A stretch of DNA of 62,848 nucleotides. It comes from Delftia acidovorans (GTDB lineage: Bacteria; Pseudomonadota; Gammaproteobacteria; Burkholderiales; Burkholderiaceae_C). The number at the start of each line of letters is the position of its first letter. The stretch's first letter is position 1. Below, piece by piece: positions 1 through 8,035 of the stretch. The translations under genes were made by a program, and so were the position numbers. The notes under the pieces were generated by a model that worked only from the letters and a program-made list of their open reading frames with translations, had not been told where the DNA came from and did not search any database. The stretch covers positions 1 through 62,848 of the forward strand of contig JAITUC010000001.1 in assembly GCA_031286585.1 (NCBI GenBank), given 5' to 3'.

Positions 1-573
1 ATCACCGGTTTTGTCTTCGCCTGTAGCGCGCCTGCACCTGGCCGCGCCACCTCCTTCCACGGCCCGGCCCGTAGCGCCCGTCGTGGCCTTGCACCGTCAC
101 CGGTCGGACCGGTGCAACCGCATCGCCCACTTTCTGTACAATCCGCGCCCTTGCGCGCCGGTCACCCCTTGCCGCCTCTCTCTGCGCGCGTCAGCACAGC
201 TTCAGTCACTTCCGACAAATGCCGTCGTCAGCCCCCTATGGTGAGGCTGCACGGGTTTCGCCGGGACAAGGGCGCTCATTCCGGCGCCTGAAGGATGACC
301 GGGCACAGCCCGGGAAACGCCCCGCACCTCGCTTACCGGCGAAGGCGGGACGGAGGTCGCCGTGGTGAGACGGTGGCTGCAGGAAAACGCCAGCAAGGAC
401 GAAGGCGTGCCTGCGTCGGGATGCGTAGCGGTTCGGTGCCTGTTTGGCATCACGCGCAACCCGGTTTGCCTGTGAGCAAGCGCTAACCGGTCGGCGTCAA
501 CCACGCCGGCTGCCAGTCAAGGGTCCGCGATACCCCGCGAGCCCGGATAAAAACAAGCTGCAGGGGAGTCCCC
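1..573 (+). other. Long non-coding leader upstream of putP
   Basis: No convincing protein gene lies here. The left part holds an inverted repeat (98-114) followed by a TACAAT -10-like hexamer at 137-142 without a good -35. From about 240 to 540 the DNA is GC-rich with short hairpins, for example CCGGGC/GCCCGG near 300 and GGCGT/ACGCC near 493. If transcription starts near 150 the putP leader would be over 400 nt. I compared it by eye with RNase P RNA, 4.5S RNA and the cobalamin, TPP, FMN, glycine and c-di-GMP riboswitches and found no match. A structured regulatory leader is possible but not shown. Confidence 0.35.
98..114. promoter_or_regulatory. Inverted repeat, possible operator upstream of putP
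   Basis: CACCGGT-CGG-ACCGGTG is a perfect dyad. Its right arm ends about 22 bp before the TACAAT hexamer at 137-142, so it would sit over or next to the -35 region of a putP promoter. The regulator is unknown. It could also belong to a gene left of the window. Confidence 0.3.
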
Positions 574-2067
574 ATGAGCGTCAACACGCCAACACTGATC
601 ACCTTCGTGATCTACATCGCAGCCATGGTTCTGATCGGCCTGGCCGCCTACCGTTCGACCAACAACTTCTCCGACTACATCCTCGGTGGCCGCAGCCTCG
701 GCAGCTTCGTTACCGCGCTGTCGGCCGGTGCCTCGGACATGAGCGGCTGGCTGCTGATGGGCCTGCCGGGCGCCATCTACCTGTCGGGCATCTCGGAGAG
801 CTGGATCGCCATCGGCCTGATCTGTGGCGCCTACCTGAACTGGCTGTTCGTCGCCGGCCGCCTGCGTGTGCACACCGAGCACAACGGCAACGCCCTGACC
901 CTGCCGGACTACTTCAGCACCCGCTTCGAGGACAACAGCCGCCTGCTGCGCGTCATCTCCGCGCTGGTGATCCTGGTGTTCTTCACCATCTACTGCGCCT
1001 CCGGCATCGTTGCCGGTGCCCGCCTGTTCGAAAGCACCTTCGGCATGTCCTACGAGACCGCGCTGTGGGCCGGTGCCGCCGCGACCATCGCCTACACCTT
1101 CGTCGGTGGCTTCCTGGCGGTGAGCTGGACCGACACCGTGCAGGCCTCGCTGATGATCTTCGCGCTGATCCTTACCCCGATCATCGTGCTGTTCGCCACC
1201 GGTGGCGTGGAGCCGACCTTCGCGGCCATCGAGCTGAAGGACGCGGCCAATTTCGACATGTTCAAGGGCGCTTCCCTCGTCGGCATTCTCTCGCTGATGG
1301 CCTGGGGCCTGGGCTACTTCGGCCAGCCGCACATCCTGGTGCGCTTCATGGCGGCCTCGTCGGTGCAGACCATTCCATCGGCCCGCCGCATCAGCATGAC
1401 CTGGATGATCCTGTGCCTGGCCGGCGCCGTGGCCGTGGGCTTCATCGGCATCCCCTACTTCGCGGCCCATCCCGAGGGCGCCGCCGCCGTGAATGCGAAT
1501 GCCGAGACGGTGTTCATGGAAATCACCAAGCAGCTGTTCAACCCCTGGATCTCGGGCGCGCTGCTGGCGGCCATCCTGGCGGCCGTGATGAGCACGCTGT
1601 CGTGCCAGCTGCTGGTGTGCTCCAGCGCGCTGACCGAGGACATCTACCGCACCTTCCTGCGCAAGAACGCCAGCCAGATCGAGCTGGTCTGGATCGGCCG
1701 CGCCATGGTGCTGCTGGTGGCCGTGATCGCCATCGCCATCGCCAGCAACCCCGACTCCAAGGTGCTGGGCATGGTCAGCTATGCCTGGGCCGGCTTCGGC
1801 GCCGCCTTCGGTCCGGTGATCATCCTGTCGCTGTTCTGGGGTCGCATGACGCGCGGCGGCGCGCTGGCCGGCATCATCACCGGCGCCGTGACGGTGCTGG
1901 TGTGGAAGCAGTTCGGCTGGCTGGGCCTGTACGAGATCATCCCCGGCTTCATCCTGGCCTGGCTGGCCACGGTGGTCGTCAGCCGCATGGGCCCTGCGCC
2001 CTCGCAGAGCATCCTGAAGGCACATGCGGCGGTGGAGAGCGAGTTCGAGCGGATAGGTGCACGCTGA
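574..2067 (+). CDS. putP: Sodium/proline symporter PutP
   Basis: A 497-residue polytopic membrane protein of the solute:sodium symporter (SSS) family, which imports L-proline with Na+ across the inner membrane. The N-terminal stretch with DYILGGRSLG followed by GASDMSGWLLMGLPG is typical of PutP rather than of the pantothenate or acetate branches of SSS, and the length matches the family (about 500). The start is supported by AGGGGAG eight bases upstream of the ATG. No putA is visible, so the catabolic partner is elsewhere or to the left. A terminator follows at 2103. The substrate assignment rests on family likeness. Confidence 0.85.
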   Translation: MSVNTPTLITFVIYIAAMVLIGLAAYRSTNNFSDYILGGRSLGSFVTALSAGASDMSGWLLMGLPGAIYLSGISESWIAIGLICGAYLNWLFVAGRLRVHTEHNGNALTLPDYFSTRFEDNSRLLRVISALVILVFFTIYCASGIVAGARLFESTFGMSYETALWAGAAATIAYTFVGGFLAVSWTDTVQASLMIFALILTPIIVLFATGGVEPTFAAIELKDAANFDMFKGASLVGILSLMAWGLGYFGQPHILVRFMAASSVQTIPSARRISMTWMILCLAGAVAVGFIGIPYFAAHPEGAAAVNANAETVFMEITKQLFNPWISGALLAAILAAVMSTLSCQLLVCSSALTEDIYRTFLRKNASQIELVWIGRAMVLLVAVIAIAIASNPDSKVLGMVSYAWAGFGAAFGPVIILSLFWGRMTRGGALAGIITGAVTVLVWKQFGWLGLYEIIPGFILAWLATVVVSRMGPAPSQSILKAHAAVESEFERIGAR

Positions 2068-2102
2068 GTCGCGATGAGCTGACACGCTCTGCCTGAACCG
2101 CA

Positions 2103-2142
2103 ACGCCCGATGACGCCAGCGCGCATCGGGCGTTTGTCATTT
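2103..2142 (+). terminator. Rho-independent terminator of putP
   Basis: A 10-bp stem ACGCCCGATG/CATCGGGCGT with an 11-base loop is followed by a T-rich stretch, 36 bases after the putP stop codon. Confidence 0.75.
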
Positions 2143-2366
2143 CAGCGCCCATGGCATCGCCAAACCAGATGCACCTCAACGCACATGACGAGCGCTTTGT
2201 ACGTGGTCGCCACAAGGGGAGTGGTCACTACAATCCATGGGCTCTTTTTTTCATCGCCGGGCCGCCCCAGGATGAAAGGCTGCCACCGCTGCAGGGGGCA
2301 GCGGTCCTTGCACAGCAAGGGAGCGTGGGGGCCATTTTTCAACACACAACAAGTGAGACTGCCGCT

Positions 2367-3353
2367 ATGCAAATGATCCGCCGCACCCTTCTTTCGACCT
2401 GCGTGGCCGCCATGGCGGCTGCCTCGGCTGGCGCCGTCCTGGCCCAGGCCAAGGAGGTCAAGGTGGGCTACGCCCTGGCCGTGAATTCGCACTACGGCGC
2501 GGCCGCCCAGGCCTGGGCCGATGCGGTGGAAAAAGGCACGAACGGCGCCTACAAGTTCAAGCAGTTCCCCGCGTCCGCCCTGGGCGGCGAGCGCGAGCTG
2601 ATCGAGGGCCTGCAGCTGGGCACGGTGGAGGCGGCCATCGTCTCCACGGGCGCCATCAGCAACTTCGTGCCCGATGTGGGCGTGGTGGACATTCCCTTCC
2701 TGTTCCGCGACACGCAGCATGCGCGCGCCGTGCTGGACGGCGCCTTCGGCCAGGAACTGCTGGCCAAGTTCAGCAAGCGCGGCCTGGTCGCGCTGGCCTG
2801 GGGCGAGCAGGGCTTTCGCCACCTGTCCAACAACAAGCATGCCGTCAACGGCGTGGCCGACCTCAAGGGCCTGAAGATCCGCGTGACCGAGAACCCCGTG
2901 CACATCACGGCCTTCCGCACGCTGGGCGCATCGCCCACGCCCATGTCCTGGCCCGAGGTGATCGGTGCGCTGCAGCAGGGCACGATCGACGGCCAGGAGA
3001 ACCCGATCTCGGTGCTGGCCTCGGCCAAGCTGTGGCAGGTGCAAAAGCACCTGACGCTGACGGCCCATGTGTACGCTCCCATGGCCCTGCTGGTGTCGCC
3101 CTCGTTCTGGGGCAGCTTGAACGACAGCCAGAAGGCGGCCTTCACGCAGGGCGCCAAGTCGGGCGCCATCGCTTCGCGCGTGTTCGTGGACACGGTGGAG
3201 AAGAAGGGCGTGGAAGAGGCCAGGAGCCACGGCATGCAGGTGGTGGAGAAGGTAGACCAGGCCGCCTTCCGTACGGCACTGGAGCCGGCCTACAAGGAAT
3301 ACGCGAAGAAGTTCGGCCAGAAGACGCTGGACACCATCGCCAACGCCAAGTAA
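2367..3353 (+). CDS. TRAP transporter substrate-binding protein (DctP family)
   Basis: A 328-residue periplasmic solute receptor for a tripartite ATP-independent (TRAP) transporter. The Sec signal peptide (MQMIRR, then an Ala-rich core ending VLAQA) marks 2367 as the start; an in-frame ORF extends about 70 codons further upstream but would bury the signal peptide. The mature part contains the DctP hallmark GLKIRVTENP, with the conserved Arg that binds the substrate carboxylate, and later GTIDGQENP. It is followed by both permease subunits. The ligand is probably an organic acid. Its identity is not readable from sequence, though the neighbouring GMC oxidoreductase and IclR gene suggest a common catabolic substrate. 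Confidence 0.9.
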   Translation: MQMIRRTLLSTCVAAMAAASAGAVLAQAKEVKVGYALAVNSHYGAAAQAWADAVEKGTNGAYKFKQFPASALGGERELIEGLQLGTVEAAIVSTGAISNFVPDVGVVDIPFLFRDTQHARAVLDGAFGQELLAKFSKRGLVALAWGEQGFRHLSNNKHAVNGVADLKGLKIRVTENPVHITAFRTLGASPTPMSWPEVIGALQQGTIDGQENPISVLASAKLWQVQKHLTLTAHVYAPMALLVSPSFWGSLNDSQKAAFTQGAKSGAIASRVFVDTVEKKGVEEARSHGMQVVEKVDQAAFRTALEPAYKEYAKKFGQKTLDTIANAK

Positions 3354-3360
3354 TCCTCCC

Positions 3361-3385
3361 TGCCACGGGCGGCCTGCCCGTGGCA
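3361..3385 (+). promoter_or_regulatory. Intercistronic hairpin between dctP and dctQ
   Basis: TGCCACGGGC-GGCCT-GCCCGTGGCA is a perfect 10-bp stem eight bases after the receptor stop codon, without a T tract. By analogy with other binding-protein-dependent operons it probably stabilises the upstream mRNA, so that receptor exceeds permease. This role is inferred. Confidence 0.55.
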
Positions 3386-3502
3386 CCGGGCCGCCGCTGC
3401 GGCCAAGCCCCATGGCCGCGCACGGCGCCCGCGCCGATGATCTGACCTCCGAGACGGCAGCCCGGCCCTTGCGCCTCTCTCCTCCTGCCCTCGCCCACTC
3501 CT

Positions 3503-4018
3503 ATGCTCAACCGAATCGAACGCGCCCTTGTGGCCTGCAACCGCTGGCTGCTGATCGTGCTGTTGCTGGCCATGGCCTGCATCGTGTTTGCCAATGTGGT
3601 GCTGCGCTACACCACGGGCGACTCCATTGTCTGGGCCGAGGAAGTGGCCCGCCACATGATGATCTGGGTCACCTTCCTGGGCGCGGGCCTGGTGCTGCGC
3701 TTCGGCGGCCATGTGGCCATCGACAACCTGCACCGCTCGGTGAGCACGCGCAAGGCGCAGTGGCTGCGCCGTGTGGTGGTGCTGGGCGTGGGCCTGTTCT
3801 GCGCGGTGATGGCGGTGGCCTCGTCGCAGTACGTCTGGGCCACGCGCTTTCAGACCACGGCGGCCACGGACATTCCGATCTCCTTCGTCTACGCGGCCAT
3901 GCCCGTGGGCTTCGTGCTGATGCTGGTGCATCTGCTGTTCATTGCGCGCGGCTACGTGGCTGATGGCTCCTTCGCCGAATCCGACGAAATGGATGCCGAC
4001 GCAGCCGCGTCGATCTGA
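3503..4018 (+). CDS. TRAP transporter small permease (DctQ family)
   Basis: A 171-residue inner-membrane protein with four predicted membrane helices, the usual size and topology for DctQ. The sequence NVVLRYTTGDSIVWAEEVAR carries the conserved Arg and the W-x-EE motif of the family. It lies between the receptor and the large permease with only 19 bases to the next gene, so the three form one operon. It partners DctM to form the membrane part of the Na+-driven importer. Confidence 0.9.
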   Translation: MLNRIERALVACNRWLLIVLLLAMACIVFANVVLRYTTGDSIVWAEEVARHMMIWVTFLGAGLVLRFGGHVAIDNLHRSVSTRKAQWLRRVVVLGVGLFCAVMAVASSQYVWATRFQTTAATDIPISFVYAAMPVGFVLMLVHLLFIARGYVADGSFAESDEMDADAAASI

Positions 4019-4037
4019 TCCACCAGGCAGACACATC

Positions 4038-5324
4038 ATGGGTATCACGCTTTTCATCGCCATCATCGTCTTGCTCGCGCTGGGCTTTCCGGTAGCCTTC
4101 GCGCTGGCGATCTCCGCCGCGCTGGCCGTCTTCGTGGGCGGCCGCTATCCGCAGCTCATAGTGTTCAAGGAGATGTTCACGGGCATAGACAGCTTTCCGC
4201 TGATGGCCGTGCCCTTCTTCATCCTGGCGGCCGAGCTGATGTCGGGCGGGGCGCTCACGCATGTGCTGCTGCGCTTTGCCGCGCAGTTCGTGGGCCATCT
4301 GCGCGGTGGCCTGGGCTATGCCAATGTGCTGTCGCTGACGCTGTTCTCTGGCATTTCGGGCTCGGCCCTGGCCGATGCGGCCGGCCCCGGCTCGATGATG
4401 GTCAAGATGATGGACAAGGCCGGCTACGCGCGCTCCTACGCGGCGGCGCTGACGGCCAGCACGGCCATCGTGGGCCCCATCATTCCGCCGTCGGTGAGCA
4501 TGATCATCTACGCGCTGCAGGATGAAAACGTCTCCGTGGGCGGCCTGTTCATGGCCGGTTTCATCCCCGGCATCCTGATCGCGCTGGCCATGGCCGCCGT
4601 GAACTGGTGGGTGTGCAGGAAGCGCGACTACCGCTCCACCGAGCCGCGCCCCGACGGCCGCACGATGTGGATCAACAGCGTCAAGGCGATTCCCGCGCTG
4701 ATGCTGATCGTGCTCATCGTGGTGGGCATCCGCTTCGGCATCTTCACGCCCACCGAGGCTTCGGTGGTCGCCGTGTTCTACGCCCTGGTCTGCGGCAAGT
4801 GGGTGTACCGCACGCTGCAGTGGTCGGCGCTGCCGGGCATCCTGGCGCGCTCGGCCATGCTGACAGCGTCCGTGCTGCTGGTGATGGCGACCTCGGCCGC
4901 CTTCGCCTGGGTGCTGACGGTGGAGGGCATTCCGCAGTACCTGTCCGAGCTGATCGTGAGCTGGGAGCTGTCGCCCACCCTGTTCCTGATCGCGGTGAAC
5001 ATCCTGCTGCTGGTGTTCGGCATCTTCATGGAGCCGCTGCCCGGCGTGATGATCCTGGTGCCCATCCTGGCGCCCATCGCGTTCAGCCTGGGTATCGACC
5101 CGACGCACTTCGCCATGGTGGTGATCGTGAACCTGACGCTGGGCATGATCACGCCGCCCGTGGGCGGGCTGCTGTTCGTGACCTCGGTGGCCACGCGCGT
5201 GTCCATCACCGACCTCACGCGCGAGATGCCGCTGTTCCTGCTGGCGCACTTCGTGGTGCTGTGCCTGCTGACCTTCATCCCCGCGCTGTCCACCTGGTTG
5301 CCGCATACGCTGGGCTTCCAGTGA
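4038..5324 (+). CDS. TRAP transporter large permease (DctM family)
   Basis: A 428-residue, roughly twelve-helix inner-membrane subunit that carries the transport path. Diagnostic stretches are SGSALADAAGPGSMM and the repeated IIPPS/ITPPVGG motifs in the two halves. The start at 4038 gives a hydrophobic first helix right after MGITLF; an upstream in-frame extension overlaps dctQ and is hydrophilic. It is the last gene of the TRAP operon and is followed by a terminator at 5329. Confidence 0.92.
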   Translation: MGITLFIAIIVLLALGFPVAFALAISAALAVFVGGRYPQLIVFKEMFTGIDSFPLMAVPFFILAAELMSGGALTHVLLRFAAQFVGHLRGGLGYANVLSLTLFSGISGSALADAAGPGSMMVKMMDKAGYARSYAAALTASTAIVGPIIPPSVSMIIYALQDENVSVGGLFMAGFIPGILIALAMAAVNWWVCRKRDYRSTEPRPDGRTMWINSVKAIPALMLIVLIVVGIRFGIFTPTEASVVAVFYALVCGKWVYRTLQWSALPGILARSAMLTASVLLVMATSAAFAWVLTVEGIPQYLSELIVSWELSPTLFLIAVNILLLVFGIFMEPLPGVMILVPILAPIAFSLGIDPTHFAMVVIVNLTLGMITPPVGGLLFVTSVATRVSITDLTREMPLFLLAHFVVLCLLTFIPALSTWLPHTLGFQ

Positions 5325-5328
5325 CGAC

Positions 5329-5355
5329 AAGGGCCTCCGAGTGAGGCCCTTTTTC
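5329..5355 (+). terminator. Terminator of the TRAP operon
   Basis: Stem AGGGCCTC/GAGGCCCT followed by TTTTTC, five bases after the dctM stop. The reverse-strand copy lacks a good T tract, so it mainly serves the plus strand. Confidence 0.8.
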
Positions 5356-5372
5356 TTGGCGCGCAACCTGTC

Positions 5373-6173
5373 TCAGAACAGCAGATCGGCCATGCGCCGG
5401 GCCATTTCCTTCAGGTGCGGCAGTCCCTCCAGCGCCTGCGCCAGCGGCATGCGCGCCTCGGGCGCATGCACGGCCAGCGTGGCGCGGCACTGGCCCTTGG
5501 CGTCGCGCACGGGCACGGCCACGGCGATCATGCCGCGCATGAATTCCTCGCGGTCGCAGGAGTGGCCTTCGCGCACGATGCGCGCGCACTCCTCGGCCAG
5601 CGCCTCGGGCGTGGTCAGGGTGTTGGCCGTGCAGGCGGTGAGTTCCACGCTGTCCAGGATGGCGGCACGCCGGGCCGCAGGCATGTGGGCCAGGAACAGC
5701 TTGCCGCTGGCCGTGGCGTGGATGGGCACCATCGATCCGGCCTCCAGCTGGATGCGCAGCGGCCAGTGGGTTTCGACACGGTCCAGGTAGCGCACGCGCG
5801 TGCCGTCCAGCACGGTGAGGTTGCAGGTCTCGCCCAGCCGCGCCACCAGTTGGGACAGCAGCTCGTGGCGCAGGGCCTGGCGCGGATCGGACTGCAGCGC
5901 TCGCACGGCCAGGCTCAGCAGCTTGGGGCCCGGGGAGAAGCTGCGGTCGCCCTCATGGCGCAGCAGCCATTGCCGCGCCTCCAGGTTGGCGCACAGCCGC
6001 GAGGCCGTGGCCTTGGGCAGGTTGAGCGCGGCGGCAATGTCCATGAGGCCCGGCGGGGCCTCGGCCTGGGTCACGAAATCGAGCACGGCCAGGGAGCGAT
6101 CGGAAACCGAGTTCGCTTCGTCCTGCCGTGCAGGGGTGGGGTCCGGGGCAGCGCTGGCAAGGGATGGCGGCAT
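5373..6173 (-). CDS. IclR-family transcriptional regulator
   Basis: A 266-residue regulator with an N-terminal winged helix (about 25-90, including MDIAAALNLPKATASRLCANL) and a C-terminal IclR effector domain that normally binds a small organic acid (TPEALAEECARIVREGHSCDREEF is the typical stretch). The start at 6173 is chosen because the upstream in-frame codons are Lys/Cys-rich and not IclR-like. It is convergent with the TRAP operon and divergent from the GMC oxidoreductase, with a perfect dyad between them. It probably controls both units in response to their substrate; this is inferred from position. Confidence 0.88.
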   Translation of the reverse strand: MPPSLASAAPDPTPARQDEANSVSDRSLAVLDFVTQAEAPPGLMDIAAALNLPKATASRLCANLEARQWLLRHEGDRSFSPGPKLLSLAVRALQSDPRQALRHELLSQLVARLGETCNLTVLDGTRVRYLDRVETHWPLRIQLEAGSMVPIHATASGKLFLAHMPAARRAAILDSVELTACTANTLTTPEALAEECARIVREGHSCDREEFMRGMIAVAVPVRDAKGQCRATLAVHAPEARMPLAQALEGLPHLKEMARRMADLLF

Positions 6174-6287
6174 GGGGCGGTGTCGTGTGGAAGGCCAAAA
6201 ACGCTTTCGATCATGCCTGATCGCCAGGAGGCAGCAAGGGTTTGCGCGGGGTTGCGGTCCAGGGTGGCAACGAATAAGTTTCATCAA

Positions 6288-6306
6288 AAGGAACAAATAG
6301 TTCCTT
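6288..6306. promoter_or_regulatory. 19-bp perfect dyad, likely IclR operator
   Basis: AAGGAAC-AAATA-GTTCCTT is a perfect inverted repeat with a 5-bp spacer, an arrangement seen in operators of several IclR-family regulators. It lies 28 bp upstream of the GMC start and about 115 bp upstream of the IclR start, in an AT-rich island that should hold both promoters. Confidence 0.6.
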
Positions 6307-6334
6307 AAAAAGAAACTCAAAAAGGAGCTACTCC

Positions 6335-7987
6335 ATGCCGGACCCCATCGACAGCTATGACTACGTGATCGTGGGAGCAGGCTCTGCCGGCTGCGTGCTG
6401 GCCGCTCGCCTGTCCGAGGACCCGGCCACGCGGGTGCTGCTGCTGGAGGCCGGCCCGCCGGACCGCTCGCCCTGGATCCACCTGCCCATCGGCTACGGCA
6501 AGACCATGTGGAGCCCCGTCTACAACTGGAAGTTCGAGACCGACCCGGACCCCAACATGAACGGCCGGCGCATCTACTGGCCGCGCGGCCGCACGCTGGG
6601 CGGCAGCAGCGCCATCAATGGCCTGATATATGTGCGCGGCCAGCGCGAGGACTACGACCACTGGGCCGCGCTGGGCAATGCGGGCTGGTCGTATGAAGAG
6701 GTGCTGCCGTATTTCGTGAAGTCCGAAGGCAATGCGCGCGGCGCCTTCCCGGGCCATGGCGCGGACGGGCCGCTCAAGGTCTCGGACATCGGCGCGCGGC
6801 ATCCGCTGATCGAGGCCTTCATTGCCGGTGCAGGCCAGGTCGGCGTGCCCCGCACCGAGGACTTCAACGGCTGCGACCAGGAGGGCGCCGGCTACTACCA
6901 GCTCACCACCCACAAGGGCCTGCGCTGCAGCACGGCCAAGGCCTATCTGGGCGAGGCCCGGCGCCGCCCCAATCTGCGCATTGAAACCGACGCCATGGCC
7001 ACGCAGCTGGTAGTGTGCGGCCGGCGCGCCACCGGCATCCGCTACCGGCAAGGCGGGCAGGAGCGCCAGGCCCAGGCACGGGCCGAGGTGATTCTGTCGG
7101 CAGGCGCCATCCAGTCGCCGCAGTTGCTGCAGCTGTCGGGCATAGGCCCGGCCGCGCTGTCGCAGTCCCTGGGGATTCCCGTGGTGCACGATCTGCCGGG
7201 CGTGGGCAAGAACCTGCAGGACCATCTGCAGATCCGCCTGGGCTACGAATGCAGCCAGCCCATCACCACCAATGACCAGCTCAACTCCTGGGTGGGCAGG
7301 ACCAAGCTGGGGCTGGAGTGGCTGCTGTTCCGCTCGGGCGCGCTGGCCGTGGGCATCAACCAGGGCGGCTGCTTCATGCGCGCGCTCAGGGACGAGCAGG
7401 GCCGGCCCGTGGCGGCCACGCCCGATATCCAGTTCCACGTCTCCACGCTGTCGGCCGACATGGCGGGCGGCCAGGTCCATCCGTACTCGGGCTTCACCAT
7501 GTCGGTCTGCCAGCTGCGGCCCGAGTCACGCGGGCAGTTGCGCATCCGCTCGCGCGACGCCTTCGAGCCGCCGTCCATCCAGCCCAACTACCTGGCCACC
7601 GACCTGGACCGCCGCACCAACGTGGCGGCCGTGCGCGCGGCACGCGCCATTGCCGACACGCCGGCCATGCGCCCCTTCGTGAAGCGCGAGGTCAAGCCCG
7701 GCCCCCATGCGCACAGCGATGCGGAACTGCTGGAGTTCTGCCGCAACCACGGCGCCACCATCTTCCACCCCAGCGGCACCTGCCGCATGGGCAGCGACGC
7801 CCTGGCCGTGGTCGATGCGCGGCTGCGCGTGCACGGCATGGCCGGCCTGCGCGTGGTCGATTGCTCGGTCATGCCCACCCTGGTCTCGGGCAACACCAAC
7901 GCGCCCGTGGTGATGATGGCCGAGAAGGCCGCCGACATGGTTCGCGAAGACAGGCACGGAGAGACAGGGCAGCTCAAGGTCGCATGA
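6335..7987 (+). CDS. GMC-family FAD-dependent oxidoreductase (choline/alcohol dehydrogenase-like)
   Basis: A 550-residue flavoprotein. The N-terminal dinucleotide-binding motif YVIVGAGSAG (about residues 10-19), the GMC signature PRGRTLGGSSAING near residue 90 and the C-terminal active-site stretch FHPSGTCRMG with GNTNAP define the glucose-methanol-choline family. It probably oxidises a primary alcohol and passes electrons to the respiratory chain. AAGGAG upstream of the ATG supports the start. The neighbouring TRAP and MFS transporters suggest uptake of its substrate or precursor. No betaine aldehyde dehydrogenase is adjacent, so choline is not favoured. Confidence 0.85.
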   Translation: MPDPIDSYDYVIVGAGSAGCVLAARLSEDPATRVLLLEAGPPDRSPWIHLPIGYGKTMWSPVYNWKFETDPDPNMNGRRIYWPRGRTLGGSSAINGLIYVRGQREDYDHWAALGNAGWSYEEVLPYFVKSEGNARGAFPGHGADGPLKVSDIGARHPLIEAFIAGAGQVGVPRTEDFNGCDQEGAGYYQLTTHKGLRCSTAKAYLGEARRRPNLRIETDAMATQLVVCGRRATGIRYRQGGQERQAQARAEVILSAGAIQSPQLLQLSGIGPAALSQSLGIPVVHDLPGVGKNLQDHLQIRLGYECSQPITTNDQLNSWVGRTKLGLEWLLFRSGALAVGINQGGCFMRALRDEQGRPVAATPDIQFHVSTLSADMAGGQVHPYSGFTMSVCQLRPESRGQLRIRSRDAFEPPSIQPNYLATDLDRRTNVAAVRAARAIADTPAMRPFVKREVKPGPHAHSDAELLEFCRNHGATIFHPSGTCRMGSDALAVVDARLRVHGMAGLRVVDCSVMPTLVSGNTNAPVVMMAEKAADMVREDRHGETGQLKVA

Positions 7988-8035
7988 CTGCCCGTTCCTG
8001 CATCCCGGCAATGCGACAGACAACCAGGAGACAGC

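Noticed and set aside
230..520. RNase P RNA, 4.5S RNA or a cobalamin/TPP/FMN/glycine riboswitch in the putP leader
   Set aside because: None of the invariant core sequences of these RNAs is present on either strand.
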